DNA from: Capnocytophaga granulosa ATCC 51502
GTDB taxonomy: Bacteria > Bacteroidota > Bacteroidia > Flavobacteriales > Flavobacteriaceae
Direction of reading: 5' to 3'
Length of the DNA: 47,659 nucleotides
Assembly (NCBI RefSeq): GCF_000411115.1
Contig: NZ_KE150258.1
Coordinates: 1-47,659, forward strand
Below the pieces are notes generated by a model, which was given only the letters and a program-made list of their open reading frames with translations, searched no databases and had not been told where the DNA came from. A program made the position numbers and the translations under genes. Positions 1 through 8,564 of the stretch are shown in pieces. Positions within the stretch are counted from its first letter, which is position 1; every line of letters begins with the position of its first letter.

Positions 1-3000
1 TATCTTATCTACCTTGTAATAGCCTGCGGCACTTACTTGCTGCGTAGCCGTAGTGCTGCTCATTTGTGAGTAGCTAGCCCCTGTAGCTCCTCCATCATAC
101 CACTTATAGGAAGTATAACCTGTGCCTCTGGCTGTAAGATTCAAGCTGCCTGCACAGAAGAGTTCCACGCGTGTACAATCTCCATCATTCTTTATCTGCG
201 CATAGGCTCCCGCTCCTTCCTTGGTCATCTCTCCCGCTGCACTACAGTTCTTTAAGGTGAAGACAAAGGCTGGCTTGCCTGTAAGTATCGCTGCACAGGC
301 ATTCTCATATGCCGTACAGTCCGCATTGTTCTTTATCTTAATAGGTATGTATACCGATACCTTGGTGCCTTGTGAAAATAACGTACCATCTATGCCTTCA
401 AATTGTAAGACTCTTGGACTTTCATAAGAAACCGTTACTCCTGAACCTAACTCGCTCTTGATGATACCGCTATCTGTAGCCGCTGGCAACTCATAGTTGC
501 CATTAGTATTGTCTGGCAAGGTTACCTTCAAGACGCCTCCGCCCAAGGCTTGTGTCGTCTTGTTCTCTATCGTGGCCTTATAATATATGGTATGTCCCTT
601 GGCTATGGTGGTAATCTGGGTATCACTACCAACCGCATCTACAAACTTGCCCGTTACCGCCACATCTATATTCGAAGCCGTTACCGTTACCTTAAAACGC
701 TTCTTGCCTTCTGTTCCTCCGTCAGCCTTGCCCTTTACCGTATACTCTACATAGCTCTCCCCTACTGGGAAACCATCCCATGTAAGCGCTGGGGTGTTGC
801 CATCTGCATCTGGGGTAGGTGCATACAACTCCGTGCCATCCGCCTTAACTACTCTCCACGTTAGCCTGTAGCCACAGCCCTCCGTATCCGTAATCGCAGG
901 CGCTGTCCATGTCACTGTGCCTGTACACTTGTTCAACGGTAAGGTAGTGGTAAGATCTACCAGCGTGCCTATTGCTGCGTCGGTGAAGTTTTTACCCAAT
1001 AGTGGTAAGTGCTTTTTGTCTGTATTTTTCTCTACAGGGGTACCACAGCCTAGGCCTGTTTTCATTTTATAAGTAACCCAATACTCAGCCTCTTCCTTAG
1101 GGGCTATAGTTAGGGACGGATGCTTGAGGTCAGCAGCTGCTATACCATCTAAAGCACTAGCGGGATCGGCCTTCCACTGTATATCATAAAGGGATTCTGA
1201 GATGTCTACACTAAGGATAGTAGGAACACCGTAGCAGACACTTGCCGCCTGTGTACGTACCTGTGGTGCTATCAAGCTACCAAAATCAGGGATAGGTACC
1301 CAGCGATCAAAACAACCAGACTCGAACTTCACCTCATAGGTATCGCCACCAGTGAGCTTAGGTATATTGTTAAAAGTCGCATTAGCGTCCGCCATATTAC
1401 TAGGCTTGACTGTCACCACCTTCTTCACCTCATTACCTCCTTGAGTAACTACGGTCTTGGTGCCCCCTGATACCTTATATAGGGTATAAGTGATCGGATA
1501 CTTAGGTTCCGCCCCTGCAGGCATCTCCACCCGTATCATACCCGTATTAGGATTAGAAGGGTCACACATAGCTACCGCAGAAAGTGGCACTACATCCGTT
1601 ACCTCCTTCACGGTGAAGGTCTTATATATATAAGTATGAGACATCAAACCAACCCCTTGTTCATTAGGTCTAAATCCATAAGTATAGCCTTTGTCCTCTG
1701 GCTTATAGACTGCGGTATAATGGTGAGATCCTCCTGCCTGAATACCTAGTATATAGTCCCCCGCAGGCAAGTTGTCTATCTCTGCCTTTTTCTCATATTT
1801 GGAAGGATCCGATGAAAGTCTGGTAACTGTATATCTTGATTGTCTTATATAGGTGCTTGTATTAGCCCGCTTGTAGATGGGGGCTGTACCTCCTGGGTCT
1901 CTAAAGACATATAGCCAACCCAGCACATTATTCTCTACCTCATCTACTGCCCTATAGATAAGCTTTCCTCTTCCTGCTTGTCCGTTTTTACTACATTCTA
2001 CCTCTACCTTTAGGGGATCTATCTGTATATAAGGGGAAGGGGTTTCCGCCACGGTAAGAGGGAGGTTACGGGTAGCACAATTATTCTTAATATTTACGAT
2101 ATATTCCCCTGGGGGCACGTCCATAATCAGTATATAGCCAGTACGTATATCGTTTTCCTTATAGATACCCTTTATTGGGAATTTTATCTGATAAGTACCT
2201 GCCAAGTCTTCAGGACCAGTGGCGGTATAGGTCTTAACACCTTGGAAGCCATCCTTGCGATGGATAGTAACCTCCAAGGGATTGGCATCGGTTACTACAT
2301 CTCTCACACCGTATAGCTGTACCCTTTTTCCTCTATGTTCCCACTGTAGGACAGCTCCATAGCCATTATAGAGGGCATGTACCCCTACATTGTCAATCAA
2401 GTCAGGCTTAGTTAGGGTCAGCTCTGGGGAGACATAGTGTTTGCAATCGGTAGGCGCCGTAGCGTTGAGAACCGTGGAGGCATCAGCATATTCTACCTGA
2501 TATTTGTTGGTTATGGTAGAGACAGGCACATACATCCTATGGCGATTGACATCGTATTCGTCATAGAACTTATACATCACATCCGTTACTGTGGTAGCTA
2601 CCTGCCAAACATTGGAAGTTTTTACACGGGCTTTCATTCCCGTGAAATTACAAAAATCGGTATAGGAAGGCGTTCCTCCATGTTGGAAAGTAGTGGTAAG
2701 CTCTACCTCTCTATCGCAATTGCCTCCTCCTGTTTTCTTGCGTACTCCTATCGAGGTGAAAGGCTTGTCTGGCGTAGTTTTAACAGTATGGGTGAGCACT
2801 ATAGGGGTGGCCAAGGCGCAATCCTCATAGGTAACAGTAATCACATCCCCTCCTTTTACCTTATAGGCGGACTTATGCACCATCGCATCATAAAGCGTAC
2901 TAAGCCTAAACTCATTGTTGCCATATATATACCCGTTATTGGTACCTGTCTGTGGTAAAGCATCCGTATTGGTGAATTGTTCTGGAAAGCCTGGGAGCAT

Positions 3001-4161
3001 TACCCCACCACGCTTTACCTCAACCTTAAGGTTATAGGTATAGAACTTATCACGGGTTACCTGATTGGGATTACTATTCCTATTAGGGAACTTGGGTGCT
3101 ACGGCAAACTCATATTCGCCACAGTCGGCACAGGTATGTGCCAAGTGAAGTCGTACGGCCTCTGCTGAGAATCGGAGCGGGTTGGTCTGGGTACGTTCGG
3201 CCACACAATTCCCACCTACGTCCTTTACCTTAATAACATAGTCCTTCCCTACCTCCAAGCGCTTGCCTGCATCGGGTTCTATTTCTTTTTGAGTAGTTCC
3301 TGTAGCCCCTCCCTTAGGGAAAGAGGCATCGGCATTGCTTGCGGATACGACCACTTGGTTGTTATCTTTTCGGCGTACCTCTACCTGAAAGGGGCCTACG
3401 GCATTGGGGTTGTTGATCTCTACTGTAATCATTCCACGAGACCCCCTTAGTACCCCTTTCTGCTTACAGCTCTCCAAGGCAATACTTCTAAGGAAAGAGG
3501 CCGAAGCAGGCTTGGTGGTGAAACTTCTGACATTGCGGTTTTCTGTTTTTGCACAAGTTCCCCCTCCTACCTGGTCGGTTACCTCTATCTCGTACTTGGT
3601 ATTGGCCTTAAGGCCTGTGGTAATCTGTACGGTAGTTTCATTGCCTGACTTAGTGGTAGGGGCAGAGGTGGCCGCAGGTGTAGCTTGGCCTACTTCATAG
3701 AGCTTAATCACAAAGGGGCCAGCCCCATTTTTTATCTTAAAGGTCATTTTCCCATCGGAGGTACACTCCCCTACGGCACGTTCAGCATCAGCCTGTTCGT
3801 AGGGTTCTACCACGATAAAGTTCCTATAGGTGGAAGTAATCGTTTGGGTGCCCTGTGTGGGGTGGGTCTTAGAACCATCTTTTCTAATGACCTTTACCTT
3901 ATATGTGCCTGTAGGGAAGGCAAATTGTGTCTTCCCTGTTGCGTCAAAATCCTTTTGAGATTGTTTGACCCCTGCACTATTATAGAGTTCCACATGCCAA
4001 AGCGACACAGGAATACCTGCGGTAACCGCAGCTGACCAGTCTACCTTTATATTTCCTCCACATACCGTATTCTCCCCCGTAAGGGTATAGGCAGGAAGAC
4101 TCTGTGCCAACGCAAAGAGCGGTAGCAAGAAAAAACCTATATATAGTAGCGATCTTTTCAT
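1..4161 (-). CDS. Large secreted surface protein with SprB-like repeats (partial, 3' end missing)
   Basis: The frame is open from ATG 4161 to the window edge, giving at least 1387 residues. Residues 1-20 form a classic signal peptide (MKR, a hydrophobic core, then ALAQ). The rest is Thr/Lys/Val-rich beta-type sequence. Recurring strand-like segments of the form Y-x-V-x-V-x-D/N followed by a Gly and a Cys lie near residues 195, 310, 440, 695 and 945 (for example YEIEVTDQ and VIKVKDVGGNC). This resembles the SprB / gliding-adhesin repeat type of Bacteroidota. Such proteins usually carry a C-terminal type IX secretion signal and act at the cell surface in gliding or adhesion. The C-terminus is outside the window, so the secretion route is inferred. 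No promoter of the TANNTTTG type was evident upstream. I do not recognise a specific named gene. Confidence 0.85.
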   Translation of the reverse strand, partial: MKRSLLYIGFFLLPLFALAQSLPAYTLTGENTVCGGNIKVDWSAAVTAGIPVSLWHVELYNSAGVKQSQKDFDATGKTQFAFPTGTYKVKVIRKDGSKTHPTQGTQTITSTYRNFIVVEPYEQADAERAVGECTSDGKMTFKIKNGAGPFVIKLYEVGQATPAATSAPTTKSGNETTVQITTGLKANTKYEIEVTDQVGGGTCAKTENRNVRSFTTKPASASFLRSIALESCKQKGVLRGSRGMITVEINNPNAVGPFQVEVRRKDNNQVVVSASNADASFPKGGATGTTQKEIEPDAGKRLEVGKDYVIKVKDVGGNCVAERTQTNPLRFSAEAVRLHLAHTCADCGEYEFAVAPKFPNRNSNPNQVTRDKFYTYNLKVEVKRGGVMLPGFPEQFTNTDALPQTGTNNGYIYGNNEFRLSTLYDAMVHKSAYKVKGGDVITVTYEDCALATPIVLTHTVKTTPDKPFTSIGVRKKTGGGNCDREVELTTTFQHGGTPSYTDFCNFTGMKARVKTSNVWQVATTVTDVMYKFYDEYDVNRHRMYVPVSTITNKYQVEYADASTVLNATAPTDCKHYVSPELTLTKPDLIDNVGVHALYNGYGAVLQWEHRGKRVQLYGVRDVVTDANPLEVTIHRKDGFQGVKTYTATGPEDLAGTYQIKFPIKGIYKENDIRTGYILIMDVPPGEYIVNIKNNCATRNLPLTVAETPSPYIQIDPLKVEVECSKNGQAGRGKLIYRAVDEVENNVLGWLYVFRDPGGTAPIYKRANTSTYIRQSRYTVTRLSSDPSKYEKKAEIDNLPAGDYILGIQAGGSHHYTAVYKPEDKGYTYGFRPNEQGVGLMSHTYIYKTFTVKEVTDVVPLSAVAMCDPSNPNTGMIRVEMPAGAEPKYPITYTLYKVSGGTKTVVTQGGNEVKKVVTVKPSNMADANATFNNIPKLTGGDTYEVKFESGCFDRWVPIPDFGSLIAPQVRTQAASVCYGVPTILSVDISESLYDIQWKADPASALDGIAAADLKHPSLTIAPKEEAEYWVTYKMKTGLGCGTPVEKNTDKKHLPLLGKNFTDAAIGTLVDLTTTLPLNKCTGTVTWTAPAITDTEGCGYRLTWRVVKADGTELYAPTPDADGNTPALTWDGFPVGESYVEYTVKGKADGGTEGKKRFKVTVTASNIDVAVTGKFVDAVGSDTQITTIAKGHTIYYKATIENKTTQALGGGVLKVTLPDNTNGNYELPAATDSGIIKSELGSGVTVSYESPRVLQFEGIDGTLFSQGTKVSVYIPIKIKNNADCTAYENACAAILTGKPAFVFTLKNCSAAGEMTKEGAGAYAQIKNDGDCTRVELFCAGSLNLTARGTGYTSYKWYDGGATGASYSQMSSTTATQQVSAAGYYKVDKI

Positions 4162-4467
4162 AATAATATATTTATTGGAAAATCTTTATAATTGTTATTT
4201 GTCTATTACTAATGAGAATCAACAGTTATAGCCAATCATTTTTAGAATGCAAATAAATAGAATAATCGGCCAATTCTTAATTTGCTCTTTTTCAAGGGCA
4301 AATTGCCTCACATACTCCGCTTTCGCGGACTTTACCCCTACACCTGCTCACGCTAATTTTTCGCAAACCATTTCTGTTTGACTATAAGACAATCCCTAAT
4401 GAGCATAGTTTTCTGTAGAAAGACTATTGATTTGCGTCATTAGTCACTGGTCACTAGTCACTGGTCA
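4162..4467. other. Intergenic region, 306 bp, with repeats
   Basis: This gap lies between the start of the surface-protein gene and the end of nhaD. It holds the first copy of the dispersed R1 repeat (4241-4386) and the beginning of a heptad array that continues into the nhaD stop codon. I found no gene in it. Confidence 0.8.
4241..4386 (+). repeat. R1 dispersed repeat, copy 1
   Basis: This is one of three similar intergenic segments (others at 36875-36993 and 37476-37598). All start near TTTAGA and end with the strongly conserved block GCTAATTTTTCGCAAACC followed by ATTTCTGTTTGACTAT. This copy also contains a small CG-rich palindrome (CCGC TTTC GCGG) near 4317-4329. A piece of it, TTTACCCCTACACCTGCTCA (4331-4350), recurs exactly inside the terminase gene at 11402-11421. 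Confidence 0.85.
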
Positions 4468-4468
4468 C
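4441..4468. repeat. Heptad array at the nhaD stop codon
   Basis: Four 7-nt units of TRGTCAC (GTGACYA on the minus strand). The array runs into the TAG stop codon of nhaD at 4468-4470. Confidence 0.85.
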
Positions 4469-5793
4469 TATCTAAGCCAAGTCTCTACGGCTATCAAAGA
4501 TCCACAACCTGCTAAGAAGCCTATGAGCGCTAGCCATGAGATGTGCTTTACATACCAGAAAAAGTCTATCTTTTCCATACCCATAGCCGCTACACCCGCA
4601 GCTGAACCTATGATGAGCAAGCTACCCCCTGTTCCTGCTGAGAAAGCGATAAAGTGCCACAGAGAAGCATCCAAAGGCTCTTGGAACATACCTATGGCAG
4701 CTGCCACTAGCGGTACGTTGTCTATCACCGCTGAGGCGAAACCAAGGATCATCACCACTATATTCTCATTGGGAACCACTTGGCTAAGAGTACCTGCAAA
4801 GTTGAAAAGAACACCTGTTACCTCCAAAGCTGCTACAGCCAAGAGAATACCTAGGAAAAACAATATACTGGAGTGTTCTATACGTCCTAAAGCACTATGT
4901 ACTGAGAACGAAGGCTTGTCCCCTTCTGCCAATTCTGTATTAGGCTTGAGCAGCTCTGAAAAGAACCACACAGTGGCCAAGGAGAACAACATACCCAAAT
5001 AAGGAGGCAAGTGGAACAAAGACTTAAATATAGGCACAAAGATAATACCTAATACCCCAATGATCAAGATAGGAGTACTGCTCTTGTAAGCCATGGTCTT
5101 ATCCATCTGTGGCATGTCCAACTTCCCTTTGAAAATAGGCATAAAGGACGCAATAGCAAAAGGCACCAAGAAACAAAATACGGCAGGCAGTACCACATAG
5201 TCAATCAGTCTCATAGCAGTTACCTTATTGGCCATCCACAGCATAGTGGTAGTTACATCCCCTATAGGAGACCAAGCCCCCCCTGCATTGGCCGCAATGA
5301 TCAAAAGTGACGCATACCATATACGTTCCTCGCGGAAAGGTACCAGCTTGCGCAAAATGGTAATCATTATTATTATAGTGGTAAGGTTATCTATCAAAGA
5401 TGATAGGAAAAACGCTACAATCCCCATTACCCAAAGTAATTTTTTCTTTCTACGGGTCTTGATCATCTTTTTGATAATCTCAAACCCTCGGTGCATGTCG
5501 ATGATCTCAACAATGGTCATCGCTCCTATGAGGAAGAAAAGAATTTCGGCTACCTTTCCTAAGTGATACAATAGGAGGCTATCAATGGCCTGAGGGTTCC
5601 CTCCCTCGTAATGTTCTGCCAAGGGAACTAGCCCCTTGTCAATTTCAAAAATAGGCAAGTTAGCCATTTTGAGGATTGTCCAGCACACAACAGCCATACC
5701 GAGTGCTGAAATCGTTTTGTCAATTTTCACCTGGTGTTCTACTGTAATAAACAGATAACCAATGAAAAACACCGCTACAATAAGATATTCCAT
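4468..5793 (-). CDS. nhaD: NhaD-type Na+/H+ antiporter
   Basis: This 441-residue polytopic membrane protein matches the NhaD family of the ion transporter superfamily, which expels Na+ (or Li+) in exchange for H+ across the inner membrane. The frame shows about 11-12 hydrophobic segments and family-like motifs, including LIDNLTTIIIMITIL and GGAWSPIGDVTTTMLW in the middle and a second SAVIDNVPLVAAA motif in the C-terminal half. The two Asp-containing re-entrant motifs are typical. A longer frame begins at a TTG (5826), but ATG 5793 is preferred because it gives the usual short hydrophobic N-terminus and has AAGGAA just upstream. The stop codon TAG is part of a GTGACTA heptad array. Monocistronic; no clear TANNTTTG promoter was seen. 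Confidence 0.93.
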   Translation of the reverse strand: MEYLIVAVFFIGYLFITVEHQVKIDKTISALGMAVVCWTILKMANLPIFEIDKGLVPLAEHYEGGNPQAIDSLLLYHLGKVAEILFFLIGAMTIVEIIDMHRGFEIIKKMIKTRRKKKLLWVMGIVAFFLSSLIDNLTTIIIMITILRKLVPFREERIWYASLLIIAANAGGAWSPIGDVTTTMLWMANKVTAMRLIDYVVLPAVFCFLVPFAIASFMPIFKGKLDMPQMDKTMAYKSSTPILIIGVLGIIFVPIFKSLFHLPPYLGMLFSLATVWFFSELLKPNTELAEGDKPSFSVHSALGRIEHSSILFFLGILLAVAALEVTGVLFNFAGTLSQVVPNENIVVMILGFASAVIDNVPLVAAAIGMFQEPLDASLWHFIAFSAGTGGSLLIIGSAAGVAAMGMEKIDFFWYVKHISWLALIGFLAGCGSLIAVETWLR

Positions 5794-6020
5794 AGCAATT
5801 TCCTTTATACTTTTTTGAGGGTGCAAGTTATAAAAAATTTATCAGAAAAACGAATTTTTCCACATAGTTTTTTCCTCTTTTTGTTGATAACTTTTTTGGG
5901 TGCTTCTTCACCCCTCTGCAAACAAGAGGAAAGACATGAAAATCAAGCAGTCAGCATACAGCTCAACCTTTGTTCATAAAAATAATATGGTTTTCTTTTC
6001 CTTATTTTTGAAAAAAAATG

Positions 6021-6028
6021 TATCTTTG
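6021..6028 (+). promoter_or_regulatory. Bacteroidota -7 box for the PAS gene
   Basis: TATCTTTG fits TANNTTTG and lies 33 nt before ATG 6062. The -33 TTG is not well placed. Confidence 0.55.
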
Positions 6029-6061
6029 CAGGGATTTTACCAAAACAATTAATTTCCTCAT

Positions 6062-6598
6062 ATGATTCCAAATTTCAAATACCCCACTCCTATTGACAAG
6101 GAAGTCGATTGGGATAAGTCCAAAACGATTATGAGTCGTACGGATGCGGCAGGTGTGATTGATTACGTCAATCAAGTATTCTGTGATGTATGCGGCTATA
6201 GTGAAGAAGAACTTATGGGTTCTCCACACAATATTATCCGCCATCCAGACATGCCTCGTGTCATTTTCAAGGTACTTTGGGACAATATACAACAAGGTAT
6301 AAACTTCCATGCGGTGGCCAAGAACTTAGCCAAATCAGGCGAATACTACTGGGTGGTAACGGATTTTGACATCATCAAGGATGCCCAAGGCAAAATCGCA
6401 AGTTACTTGGCGCGTCGTACTTCTGTTCCTAAACAAAGTATAGATAAATACATCGCTCCCCTCTATGCCAAGATGCTACAAGTGGAAGCCGTAGGTGGTA
6501 TGGAAGCCAGTGGTGCTTATCTGGCCAACTTCCTCAAAGAAAACGGCTACTACGACTATATTGACTTTATAGAAAACGCAATCCTTGAATTTAAGTGA
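6062..6598 (+). CDS. Single-PAS-domain, Aer-like sensor protein
   Basis: This is a soluble 178-residue protein made of one PAS fold (about residues 15-120) and a helical tail of about 50 residues. The segment NIIRHPDMPRVIFKVLWDNI followed by a KSGEYYWV strand is the signature of the PAS domain of the aerotaxis receptor Aer and of related FAD-binding redox PAS modules. There is no transmembrane segment, HAMP, methyl-accepting, kinase or output domain, so it probably acts by protein-protein contact. Binding of FAD is inferred from similarity only. It is transcribed convergently with the glycosyltransferase gene. The stop codon TGA opens a repeat-rich stretch (AAGTGAA units). Confidence 0.85.
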   Translation: MIPNFKYPTPIDKEVDWDKSKTIMSRTDAAGVIDYVNQVFCDVCGYSEEELMGSPHNIIRHPDMPRVIFKVLWDNIQQGINFHAVAKNLAKSGEYYWVVTDFDIIKDAQGKIASYLARRTSVPKQSIDKYIAPLYAKMLQVEAVGGMEASGAYLANFLKENGYYDYIDFIENAILEFK

Positions 6599-6611
6599 AA
6601 AGTGAAAAATG

Positions 6612-6681
6612 AATAATTAATAGTGAATAATTAATAGTGAATAATTAATAATTAATAGTGAATAGTCATTGGTCACTACTC
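6612..6681. repeat. Heptad array after the PAS gene
   Basis: Ten consecutive 7-nt units. AATAATT and AATAGTG alternate, then drift to AATAGTC, ATTGGTC and ACTACTC, keeping the 7-nt phase throughout. Confidence 0.85.
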
Positions 6682-6683
6682 AT

Positions 6684-6778
6684 TAACGCGAATCAATAGT
6701 AGAAGAACAATCATTAAGACGCAATAAATTGCTTATTAGGCAGTTAGCGAATAGTGTTTTAACTATTGATTCACGTTA
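6684..6778. repeat. MITE-like palindromic element, copy A
   Basis: The element has 16-bp terminal inverted repeats (6685-6700 AACGCGAATCAATAGT and 6762-6777, one mismatch) around an internal AAGACGCAATAAATTGC core. Read on the minus strand it matches copy B at 31745-31849, with a shorter middle. It carries no reading frame. Heptad arrays flank it on both sides. Confidence 0.85.
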
Positions 6779-6779
6779 T

Positions 6780-6814
6780 TAGTCACTTGTCATTTGTCAC
6801 TTGTCACTTGTCAC
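6780..6814. repeat. Heptad array at the end of the glycosyltransferase gene
   Basis: Five 7-nt units of TWGTCAY (GTGACAA on the minus strand). On the minus strand the array encodes the last residues Ser-Asp-Lys and the TGA stop of the glycosyltransferase. Confidence 0.85.
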
Positions 6815-7940
6815 TGTTTTTCTTCTTTTTCAAAAACAAATAGGTAGCGCCGCCTAAAAGACTAGCCATAAATGCGGCCAAGAGAAAGCTGCCTATAAGG
6901 TACTGCATAAGGTGTGCCTTGACAAACTCTTGGGTAATCTCACCCTTGGGAAGCAAGTCCCCGCCAACAAAAAATCCCCCTACCTTGAGCGAACTCCATA
7001 CAATCACTGGGATTATAGGCGGAATACTGATGTTGGAAGCCAAAAAGGCCAAGGACTTATTCAGCCCCAATAGTACCGAAAAGGTAATAGTCAGTGCCGT
7101 TTGCAAGCCCCATAAGGGGGAAATACCAAAAAAAACACCCAAAGCTATAGAAAAGGCTTTCTTGCTATCGGAGAGTTTCGTCTCTAAAAGATCTTCCTTA
7201 AGAAACGCTCTAAAACTTTTTTTTTGAAACTTCCTCAGAAAATCACGAGGTTTGATATAAAAAAGGGCTATAAGCACCAAAACTGTGTTGAGCAAACTGA
7301 TACGCACAAAATCCCACACAGGCCGAAAGTGAGAGACCCGCTCTTGTGGATCATAGAGCACTCGTATAGGCACGGACTTTATAGGCACTCCACGCCAACT
7401 GCTTCTAACAAGTACTTCTATCTCAAACTCAAACTTGCCTGTAAAATAGCGCTTCGGTATCCCCTCAAGCGGGTATAAGCGGTAACCTGACTGGGTATCA
7501 GGGAGCCTCACACCTGTCTCCAAGTGAAACCAAAAGTTGGAAAACTTATGCCCAAAACTACTCTTTCTAGGGACACCCTCCACAGTCATATCGCGGTTAC
7601 CCACCAAGAGCGTGAGGGTAGGTTCTTGAGCTATAGCAGTAAGGAAATGAGCTATATCCTCTGGGAAGTGTTGCCCATCGGAATCTATCGTCAGCACATA
7701 CTGGTAGCCCTTGGCTCTTGCCACACGAAAGCCCTCTTGCAAGGCCTTGCCCTTGCCTTTGTTCTGAGTGAAAGTAATGACTTCTATTTGAGGATAACGA
7801 GCAAGGATCTCGGCTGTACTATCAGTGGAGCCATCATTAACAACAATTACCTCAGGGGTATAGGAAAGAACCCCATCCAATACTCTGGAAAGGGTCTTTT
7901 CGTTGTTATAAGTAGGAATAAGTACAGCGTAGTTAGTCAA
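6804..7940 (-). CDS. Glycosyltransferase family 2 fused to a DUF2062 membrane domain
   Basis: This 378-residue inner-membrane protein joins two modules. Residues about 5-210 are a GT2 (GT-A fold) domain with IPTYNNE, VVNDGSTDST and the DXD-like TIDSDGQ motif, suggesting sugar transfer from a nucleotide or polyprenyl sugar. A hydrophobic segment near 214-232 leads to a DUF2062 domain (about 240-370) with several membrane segments (GVFFGISPLWGLQT and SNISIPPIIP). Dolichol-phosphate-mannose-synthase-like roles in envelope glycolipid synthesis are plausible, but the substrate is unknown. The start is TTG (7938-7940), the only start that gives the usual MxNYxVLIPTYNN opening. Upstream lies ATTAATCATTGACTAAC, which is repeat-like. 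The gene follows the toxin gene by 12 nt. Confidence 0.88.
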   Translation of the reverse strand: MTNYAVLIPTYNNEKTLSRVLDGVLSYTPEVIVVNDGSTDSTAEILARYPQIEVITFTQNKGKGKALQEGFRVARAKGYQYVLTIDSDGQHFPEDIAHFLTAIAQEPTLTLLVGNRDMTVEGVPRKSSFGHKFSNFWFHLETGVRLPDTQSGYRLYPLEGIPKRYFTGKFEFEIEVLVRSSWRGVPIKSVPIRVLYDPQERVSHFRPVWDFVRISLLNTVLVLIALFYIKPRDFLRKFQKKSFRAFLKEDLLETKLSDSKKAFSIALGVFFGISPLWGLQTALTITFSVLLGLNKSLAFLASNISIPPIIPVIVWSSLKVGGFFVGGDLLPKGEITQEFVKAHLMQYLIGSFLLAAFMASLLGGATYLFLKKKKNSDK

Positions 7941-7952
7941 TGATTAATGCTA

Positions 7953-8264
7953 TTAAAACTTTAACTTTTTAGGATTACTTCTATTATCTACAAATGTTAT
8001 TATTTGGACTTCTTTTTCGGCTTCTATGATTCTATAGTACATTGAGAAATTTCGCAATATAACAATTCTACGAATATTCTTCTCTTCCAAATAAATCGTC
8101 CCTATTTTAGGAAAATACCTCAATGTATCTAAGATTGTTTCTACTTGCCGATTCAAACTTATAGCATATTTGGGTGAATTATTGTTTTCTGCCCAAAAAA
8201 GAAGTATATCGTTATATTGTATCTTTGCCTCCGCTGTCCATAGAACAAGATATTCTGTTTCCAT
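7953..8264 (-). CDS. RelE/ParE-superfamily toxin
   Basis: This 103-residue basic protein has the RelE/ParE fold pattern: an N-terminal strand, two helices (AEAKIQYNDILLFW and the segment with NRQVETILDTLRYFP), then strands with KNIRRIVILRNFSMYYRI and a C-terminal ITFVDNRSNPKK. Such toxins either cleave ribosome-bound mRNA or poison gyrase, and the family assignment alone does not decide between them. Its ATG shares one base with the TAA of the antitoxin gene (TAATG), so the two are probably translationally coupled. With the preceding gene it forms a type II toxin-antitoxin module. Confidence 0.85.
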   Translation of the reverse strand: METEYLVLWTAEAKIQYNDILLFWAENNNSPKYAISLNRQVETILDTLRYFPKIGTIYLEEKNIRRIVILRNFSMYYRIIEAEKEVQIITFVDNRSNPKKLKF

Positions 8265-8515
8265 TAGTCCATGTATTTTTCCAATATCTTCCTTGCACTC
8301 TCCATAACCTCTTCATGGGAGACAAAATTTCCTGCTTCTGCATCCTTTAAGCCTCTCTCTATTGCCTGAAGTGTATATTCATCATATGTCTCATAAGCAT
8401 TGGCTTTCTCTACCAATTCGTTATAGTCCTCTATAGGAAGTAATGCATAGGTCTTATTTCCTTGCTTATCTGTAAGGAAATGCGTGTCTGTTAGTGGTAA
8501 AGTGGCTGTATTCAT
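8264..8515 (-). CDS. Type II antitoxin, partner of the adjacent RelE/ParE toxin
   Basis: This 83-residue acidic protein has an N-terminal region with ALLPIEDYNELVEK, as in Phd/YefM-like antitoxins, and a C-terminal segment (GLKDAEAGNFVSHEEVMESA) that is common to antitoxins of RelE/ParE toxins. The N-terminal part likely binds the operator and the C-terminal helix wraps the toxin. It lies directly before the toxin gene with a one-base overlap, the usual antitoxin-first order. The exact antitoxin family is uncertain. No clear promoter or operator palindrome was identified in the 49 nt upstream, which contain a short heptad array. Confidence 0.82.
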   Translation of the reverse strand: MNTATLPLTDTHFLTDKQGNKTYALLPIEDYNELVEKANAYETYDEYTLQAIERGLKDAEAGNFVSHEEVMESARKILEKYMD

Positions 8516-8529
8516 AATATAGTTGTTTT

Positions 8530-8557
8530 GTTAGTGATTAGCTGTTAGTTACTCTGA
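8530..8557. repeat. Short heptad array after the YitT gene
   Basis: Units TTAGTGA, TTAGCTG, TTAGTTA and a weaker CTCTGAC, in 7-nt phase, between the YitT stop codon and the antitoxin start. Confidence 0.6.
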
Positions 8558-8564
8558 CTACTAT

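Larger units (their letters stand above)
6599..6803. other. Intergenic region made of repeats
   Basis: This 205-bp convergent gap consists almost entirely of a heptad array, a palindromic MITE-like element and a second heptad array. I see no gene. Confidence 0.8.

Noticed and set aside
221..4035. Several plus-strand open frames of 60-190 codons in the first 4 kb
   Set aside because: They lie antisense to one continuous minus-strand frame with a signal peptide and coherent protein composition.
5734..5979. Plus-strand open frame of 81 codons before the PAS gene
   Set aside because: It overlaps the nhaD start on the other strand, has no family resemblance and lies in AT-rich regulatory sequence.
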